DNA of 64,000 nucleotides from the NCBI GenBank assembly GCA_964564415.1, contig CAZMAV010000003.1, positions 1-64,000 of the forward strand, given 5' to 3'. The DNA is from JALEFZ01 sp964564415. Its GTDB lineage: Bacteria; Bacteroidota; Bacteroidia; J057. Below the pieces are notes generated by a model. It was not told where the DNA came from. It was given only the letters and a program-made list of their open reading frames with translations, and did no database searches. A program made the translations under genes and the position numbers. Positions 58,676-64,000 of this stretch are shown here, one piece after another (within the stretch, counting starts at the first letter, position 1; every line of letters begins with the position of its first letter).

Positions 58676-59857
58676 CTAATTTTTTTGTGCCCCCTCCTTA
58701 CCCATGTTCTCTCCTTCTGAAGGTTCTCCATTGTTTGATTGTTCATAAGAAGAACGAATGTGCAAATCCCGTTGTGGAAAGGGAATGGTAATGTTGAACT
58801 TACGAAACTCCGAATCTACTTTAAAATGCAGGTCGCTCATGATATCCTCATACATCAGGGGATATCGGGTCCAAAACAGGAGTTCGAAATTCAGGGAAGA
58901 ATCGCCAAATGCTTTGAATCTCACCTTGGGGGGAGGGGTTTTTAAGACTCGCTGATGAGCTTCTGCGCATTGTTTCAGTACCTTCCTCACCAAGTTGACA
59001 TCGGAGCCATAGGCTACTCCCACCCTGAGGTGAAAACGGGTATCGTCATTGGAGTAAGACCAGTTGACTACATTGCTGTTGGTAAATTTAGAATTGGGGA
59101 CAATGACCACCACGGCATCCAGGGTCTCCACGATGGTGGTCCTGAGCCTGATGTCTACGACCTTGCCTTCCAGTTTTAGAGAGTCGATAAAGATCATATC
59201 TCCCACCTCTAAGGTTCTTTCAAAGAGAATAATCATTCCACTGGCTATGTCTGAAAAAGTTCCCTGCAAGGCCAGACCCACTCCTACAAGAAGAGCAGCG
59301 GAGGAGGCCAAAAGGAAATTCAGGTTGATCTGCAATTTGGAAAGGATCATCAGGAATACTCCCACATAAACCATGTATCTAAGGATCTGAAAGACAACCA
59401 TTCGCTGACGGATGTTCTTTTTCCTCGACTCGGCTGTATTCTTGAGGGCTTCCTTGTCTCGGGTCAGGATCTGTTTGGCGTATATCAGGACGACCCGACC
59501 CACCAGAAGGATCAGGAGAGAAATCACCAGGTTAGATCCGCGAATGACGACCCGGTTGCCTCCCCCCCCTTTGAAGGTAAAAAGTGGGATGGTCAGGACA
59601 TCAATCCCAATCATACGCAGGCCGATATATATCCCGAGGATATAGACAAAATAGCGGAAGACCCCCAGCCACATGTCAGCGATGCCGGCCTGCTTCATCA
59701 GGTTGCGAAAGCGCTTGCCACGCTTGAGCAGGAGCCGACCCAACCACTCTATCAATAGGGTAACTCCACAAGTACCCAGAAAAACAAGCAGTTCGGCGAC
59801 CCTCAGGGTGTAGGATTCGCCCTGCCAAATGATATAATCCCAAATGTCTTCCAACAT
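58676..59857 (-). CDS. Mechanosensitive channel of the MscS family
   Basis: A 393-residue inner-membrane channel that opens on hypo-osmotic stress. Four to five N-terminal helices end in the pore helix ASSAALLVGVGLALQGTF, with the alternating small residues of MscS TM3, then SDIASGMIILFERTLEVGD and the beta domain with VEIRLRTT-like VVDIRLRTTIVETLDAV. The C-terminal alpha/beta vestibule is present, followed by a polar tail. Possibly functional partner in osmo-control with the BCCT transporter, but they are distant. Divergent from the broken antiporter. Confidence 0.95.
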   Translation of the reverse strand: MLEDIWDYIIWQGESYTLRVAELLVFLGTCGVTLLIEWLGRLLLKRGKRFRNLMKQAGIADMWLGVFRYFVYILGIYIGLRMIGIDVLTIPLFTFKGGGGNRVVIRGSNLVISLLILLVGRVVLIYAKQILTRDKEALKNTAESRKKNIRQRMVVFQILRYMVYVGVFLMILSKLQINLNFLLASSAALLVGVGLALQGTFSDIASGMIILFERTLEVGDMIFIDSLKLEGKVVDIRLRTTIVETLDAVVVIVPNSKFTNSNVVNWSYSNDDTRFHLRVGVAYGSDVNLVRKVLKQCAEAHQRVLKTPPPKVRFKAFGDSSLNFELLFWTRYPLMYEDIMSDLHFKVDSEFRKFNITIPFPQRDLHIRSSYEQSNNGEPSEGENMGKEGAQKN

Positions 59858-59963
59858 GGTCGATAATCTTTGAGTAACAAATATAAATTTTATCCCCGAG
59901 TAATATCTTTCAACTTGTCAAAGTATTCCTTTCTCCCTAACATTAAAGAGAAATTAATGCCTC

Positions 59964-61346
59964 ATGGTACAACTCCTCAGCGATACACCTGTAGAAGTCA
60001 GTGCTTCCGTAACCTTCCTTCACCTGGGGATACTGCTTCTGATGGTACTGGCCCTGGCTTTTGAAGAAAAAATCCATGCCAATAAGTCCCTGATCACAGG
60101 TATCGCTGCTATCATTGCACTGATCGTGGGAGAGGCGACCGGGGTGCTCTCCCTTTTTGACGGGCAGGAAGGCCACCTTCCCTTTTACATCGAATTTATC
60201 GACTGGGGAGTCATAGCCATTATCTTGGGTTCAAGCCTTTTTGTAGAAGTAACTGCCAAGAGCGGAATCTTTTCCTGACTGGCCATTCGCCTGACCAAAC
60301 TTACAAAGGGAGATCCCTACAAGCTATTGGTAGCCTATAGTTGGATGACAGTAGTATTTTCTGCCTTCCTGAATAATGTAACCGCCATGATCATCGTTGG
60401 TTCGCTCACGGTGGTCTCACTGGAAAAACTTGGCAAAAGAGACCTGCTCCTGGGTTTTCTGCTCACCGAGGGATTGCTGACCAATATTGGAGGCCTCCTC
60501 ACCCTCATTTCGTCTGTCCCCAATATCATCTTAGGGAATACAGCTGGCATTTCCTTCATCACTTTTTTCTACATCTCTTCTCCCTATGTCATCATCGCTA
60601 CCCTGGCGACCATCCTTCTGGCACGTAGAAATTTTAAGATATTCAAGCTCAGGGCGGAGGAGGAAAAGGCCCAGGCAGCTAAGTTGATCGCTGATTTTGA
60701 CGAGAATGACGGCATCAGCTCCCGCTCATTTTTTGCACTCAGTTGGATCGTTTTTATTTCATTTATTTTGGTATTGGCCACTACCGATGTCATTCCCTAC
60801 ATCAAGCAACTGGGCATAGGCTTTGTGGCCATGGCTTTTGGCGTGTCCATGCTCCTCAGGGTAAAATCCAATACCCAGAGCATCTATGGGAAGACCGACT
60901 GGGACCTCATTCTTTTCTTTGCCTTCTTATTCGTTGTGATAGGGGTCATGGAATATGCCTAGGTCCTCCATCTTATTGGAGGATTGGTGGCAGGATTGCT
61001 CGATCTGGGTGGAATATGGGGACCACAGGCCCTGCTTTGGTCTTCAGCATTTGCTTCTTCGGTGACGGATAATATTCCCCTGGCAGCTATGCTGGCCAAA
61101 ACCCTGGAACCTATTGCAGGACCGGATTTTCAGCAGAATATATGGTGGTCCATTATTTACGGATCAAACCTGGGGGGCAACATCACCCCCATAGGATTGG
61201 CATCTACAGTAGTGGCTGTTACGGTTATTTCAAGGCAAAAACTCAAACTGGGCTTTATAGGCTTTGTCAAAAAAGCCATACCCTTTGCCATCGTACACCT
61301 GATTCCGGCCAGCGGATATGTATATCTGTTAGGAACCCTTATCTGA
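59964..61346 (+). pseudogene. NhaD/SLC13-type sodium transporter broken by TGA and TAG
   Basis: One continuous frame of 461 codons from ATG 59964 to TGA 61344, interrupted at TGA 60276-60278 and TAG 60960-60962. Family motifs span all three parts: LDxGVIAIILGSSLFVEVTAKSG-like start (WGVIAIILGSSLFVEV), then SAFLNNVTAMIIVGSLTVVS, then SSVTDNIPLAAMLAKTL and YGSNLGGNITPIGLASTVVA, which are typical of NhaD-type Na+/H+ antiporters and related SLC13/ArsB transporters. At the TGA the family wants an aromatic or similar residue (SGIF-S-x-LAIRLTKL), and Trp fits by one change. Without readthrough it cannot make a transporter. Confidence 0.85.
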
Positions 61347-61510
61347 GGTATAAGTAAAAGGTCCTGGGAAGTATAGCCAAGCACTCATCCCTCATGAAGA
61401 AAAAGGAAAAAAAGGTAATTTTTTTGTTAAGTCTGAATGAATGTATTGAGTTTCATATGAAATGAAATTAATATTATCATCTAATTTCTAAATCTATAAT
61501 TCGTAGCATC

Positions 61511-62741
61511 ATGAAAGCCGAGTAACATACCTATAGGTTTTCGGGATTTAAACTCCTTCTATTTCTAGTATACTCTTCTCCCACATTTGTTCAAGACAAT
61601 CAATGGCCAAAGGCAGACGATCCCGAAGAAGTAAAATTCGGTGAAGTAGACCGTCGCTGGCTGGAGATGGATAGCTTTGTTCCTGATAGCGGAGCCGGAG
61701 CTGTCGTTTTGCTGGACCTCGGAGAATAGAAATGGTTTTTACCAGTGGTCAGCACTGTGCCCTTCTCACCATTCACCGGCGAGTAAAGATCCTAAGAGAA
61801 GCCGGACTTGAGGAGGCCGATGTGGTCGTCCCCTATGACAGCTGCCATGGAAACATCAGCAAAGTCAAGGGCTATACCTTCAATCTCCTCGACAATGGCG
61901 AAATCAATTTTTTCAAAAAGACCTATACCCTCAAGAATATCATGCCCCTGGTCGAAGAGCCCTATGTAACCACCTTTAGCGATTATGAGGCTTCGATTCG
62001 CTTTATTTTGACGGGCTTTCAGCCCCAGGAAGGGAGGTATCGTGCCTTGCTGCCCACCTGGAAAAAGCTGGCAGAGCAGATGATGGAAGATGAAGACTTT
62101 GGTCAGATGATAGAAAAGAAAAAAATCTATAAAAACTGGCTCAGTGATAACAACATCGACCTTTCTGGAAAGAAAGATATGGCCCATGCCATTGCGATTT
62201 ATCAGACCGTTCAGCATTACTTCGAATGGGACGAAAGCTACTGGACCTAGGTACCCGGGGCATCAAAGAAATCCTGGAGGAGAGAAAGGCTACTTCGGGA
62301 GAAATCAACATCTTTCTGACCAGCCTCTTTCGCTATCTGGGCTTTGAGGCTTATCCCGCTCTCCTTTCGACCCGCGGCAATGGGTAGGTATTTTCGGCCT
62401 ACCCTTTATTCAACCAGCTCAACCACGTGGTCTATGCCCCCAAGGTAGAAGATAAATACATAACCCTGGATGCCTCCGACCGCTACTGCAAATTTGCTAT
62501 GCTTCCCAGGGCAGCTCTCAACGAGCAAGCCTTCCTCTTGATGGGGGAGAGGCCTCAGTGGATACCACCTATGCCCTATACCTTGTACTACGAATATGAA
62601 GAGAAAGTCTCTGGGACCATGTAGATCCAGCCCTGGGCATCCCTGGACCCTACCCAAAAATCCCTTCAAAGGGCTAGCTTCGAGGTGAAGGTTCCCAAAG
62701 ACCTGGACTTGCAAGCAGTTCAGTTTCGCTTTAATCTTTAG
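61511..62741 (+). pseudogene. DUF3857 transglutaminase-like gene with multiple lesions
   Basis: Fragments from three frames make one protein: a signal-peptide-like start (FKLLLFLVYSSPTFVQDN), a DUF3857 part (VDRRWLEMDSFVPDSGAGAV, HRRVKILREAGLEEADVVV) and a transglutaminase-like part (GIKEILEERKATSGEINIFL, AYPLFNQLNHVVYAP). Lesions: TAA at 61523, TAG at 61727 with a single-base shift between 61727 and 61732, another one-base deletion near 62244-62250, TAG at 62385 and TAG at 62622. At about 410 codons it is also shorter than complete relatives (near 650). Clearly dead, and the most decayed gene of the window. Confidence 0.85.
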
Positions 62742-62787
62742 TTTTAATTTTCATTTGATAATTATAATCTAATTCATTGCACACAGA

Positions 62788-64000
62788 TTAGTAAAAATAA
62801 CTTGCTTCGTTTATCCAATGAAAACGTCTTTTCATTAATCTGAAGTTATTTATTTCAATGCGCCTTCGTTTGGCGGTTATTTCAACAGAATCGTTTTTGA
62901 TGGCTCCCTTTACTTTTAGCGTTGTTGAATCAAGTAATTCGAAGTTTAAACTGCTTACTAATTGTCGGGCTACCAATATTGAATCCATCTTCACATAAGT
63001 ATCATCCGTGGGACCTAGCTCATTGTATATCTCCTGCATTTTTGTTGACAGATCAGTTAAATCGCCTAACAATATGATCTCTTTTTTATCTGCGGCCACA
63101 GATGCGAATGCGATACTGTCTCCATCAAAGCGAACCGCCTCAAGCATTCTGTCCCCAATGACCAGCTGTTGCCAACGTAAAGGATGGTCGCTTGATAGGG
63201 CATCTCTATTTATTACAAAGGTATCAATATCATAAATACCGGAATATTCGGATTTGGCCTCTAAACTTTCTTTGTTGCTCTTTTGATAACCAATATTGTT
63301 TTTCATATGGCTAAATAGAACAAAACCAATTACTAAAATTTTCAGTACTATTTTTGAGATGTTCATCCATCCTTTTTGAAAAAAAGGCGCTTTGATAACA
63401 GGAAGAGAAATGGCTTGCCCAGTGAAGAAAAAATGATATATCCGTTTTGTATCTCTGAGCACTAAGAAAAGGGCCATGAAAAATAAAGCTGTTGGATACA
63501 TTTTAGCGTGCACATCAAAACTGTAGTTGACAGCTATTATGTTGGCAAGAGCTGCCATGGTAAGTAGTGCCCCGAAGGTTGTTGTTCTTCGGAAAAGCAA
63601 GAGTAATCCGGCAATCTCAGCTATACCCATAAAAACATTATATCCATGAGAATATCCAAAAAAAGCCCATGCAAGATGCATAGGTGACATGTCTCCCACA
63701 GTCTGAGTCAATGTGTAATAACCAAGTTCAGGAAATTGAATTCTGAAAAATTTATAAAGCCCAAAAAGAAACATCGTGAATGCTAAATAGTAACGGATAA
63801 TTGCCGTTAGCCAATAATAAAGCACATCATAATTTTTCCTTTTTCTATCTGCTAAACCCCACGCGATTGTTCCTATTATAGCCACAAGTGCTATTATGAA
63901 ATACAGCAAGTAGACGTAAGTTCTATCGTTGTGTTCACCATCATATGGGGATACAATGACATATGGAATATGAAACATATATTTCCCAACCCAGAAAATT
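62788..64000 (-). CDS. DoxX-like membrane protein, partial at the window edge
   Basis: The frame is open through the edge at 64000 (FWVGKYMFHIPYVIV precedes and continues past the ATG at 63978), so the true start probably lies outside. At least 404 residues: a membrane part with about eight helices, including WLTAIIRYYLAFTMFLFGLY and MGIAEIAGLLLLFRRTTTFG, which resemble the DoxX/SURF4-type fold, then a soluble C-terminal part (about 240-396; QQLVIGDRMLEAVRFDGDSI) that I cannot assign. It is clearly AT-richer than the core genes, with frequent TTA, AAT and ATA codons, suggesting different ancestry. Confidence 0.75.
   Translation of the reverse strand, partial: IFWVGKYMFHIPYVIVSPYDGEHNDRTYVYLLYFIIALVAIIGTIAWGLADRKRKNYDVLYYWLTAIIRYYLAFTMFLFGLYKFFRIQFPELGYYTLTQTVGDMSPMHLAWAFFGYSHGYNVFMGIAEIAGLLLLFRRTTTFGALLTMAALANIIAVNYSFDVHAKMYPTALFFMALFLVLRDTKRIYHFFFTGQAISLPVIKAPFFQKGWMNISKIVLKILVIGFVLFSHMKNNIGYQKSNKESLEAKSEYSGIYDIDTFVINRDALSSDHPLRWQQLVIGDRMLEAVRFDGDSIAFASVAADKKEIILLGDLTDLSTKMQEIYNELGPTDDTYVKMDSILVARQLVSSLNFELLDSTTLKVKGAIKNDSVEITAKRRRIEINNFRLMKRRFHWINEASYFY

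Overview
The window is chromosomal DNA of a Bacteroidota bacterium of medium GC. The evidence is a SusC/SusD outer-membrane pair, the gliding protein GldG, an IPExxxVDY-type protein next to pyruvate kinase, the bacillithiol-system protein YtxJ, a PG_1098-type methyltransferase, and several promoters of the Bacteroidota form TTTG-N17-19-TAnnTTTG. Shine-Dalgarno sequences are scarce. A marine gliding lineage such as Saprospiria is a guess only. No rRNA, CRISPR array, integrase or intact insertion sequence was seen. There is one tRNA, Ala(GGC).

Layout. 0-6 kb: an interrupted gene end, pgi, two unknown genes, rlmN, msrA and an RNA-methyltransferase-like gene. 6-15.8 kb: a small lipoprotein with ytxJ, an OsmC protein, a susC/susD operon, a BCCT osmolyte transporter overlapping a tandem universal stress protein, and a MarR regulator. 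15.8-22.7 kb: gldG, then pyk with the IPExxxVDY gene, divergent from acpP-fabF-rnc; two small membrane genes that each carry one TGA follow. 22.7-29.1 kb: ald, an orphan infC, a TetR remnant, an acyl-CoA thioesterase, thyA, DUF58, a BatD-like gene, a channel remnant and tRNA-Ala. 29.2-43 kb: mainly minus-strand metabolism: a phytase-family esterase, gltD/gltB, a glycosyltransferase without a normal start codon, an ABC-F ATPase and purC. 43-47.3 kb: a RavA/ViaA-like MoxR plus VWA pair coupled to an EamA transporter. 47.5-54 kb: a cytoplasmic multi-PAS histidine kinase and an isolated nuoKLM block with its own promoter. 54-64 kb is accessory: an Rpn-family nuclease where nuoN would be expected, a lytic transglycosylase with an EF-hand-like loop, a cholesterol-dependent-cytolysin-like gene with a novel repeated C-terminal domain and no start codon, a methyltransferase, an MscS channel, two adjacent broken genes (a NhaD/SLC13-type antiporter and a DUF3857 transglutaminase), and a partial AT-rich DoxX-like gene.

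Themes. Core metabolism (pgi, pyk, gltBD, ald, thyA, purC, acpP-fabF-rnc) looks intact. Against this there is an unusual number of damaged loci: at least four genes with in-frame stop codons, two genes without a canonical start, and two short gene remnants. Several of the in-frame stops sit where Trp would fit by one G-to-A change. This could be ongoing decay, systematic sequence error, or, least likely because TGA also ends intact genes here, recoding. The most novel protein is the cytolysin-like one: its pore-forming core is recognisable, but the usual membrane-recognition domain is replaced by a three-repeat module.
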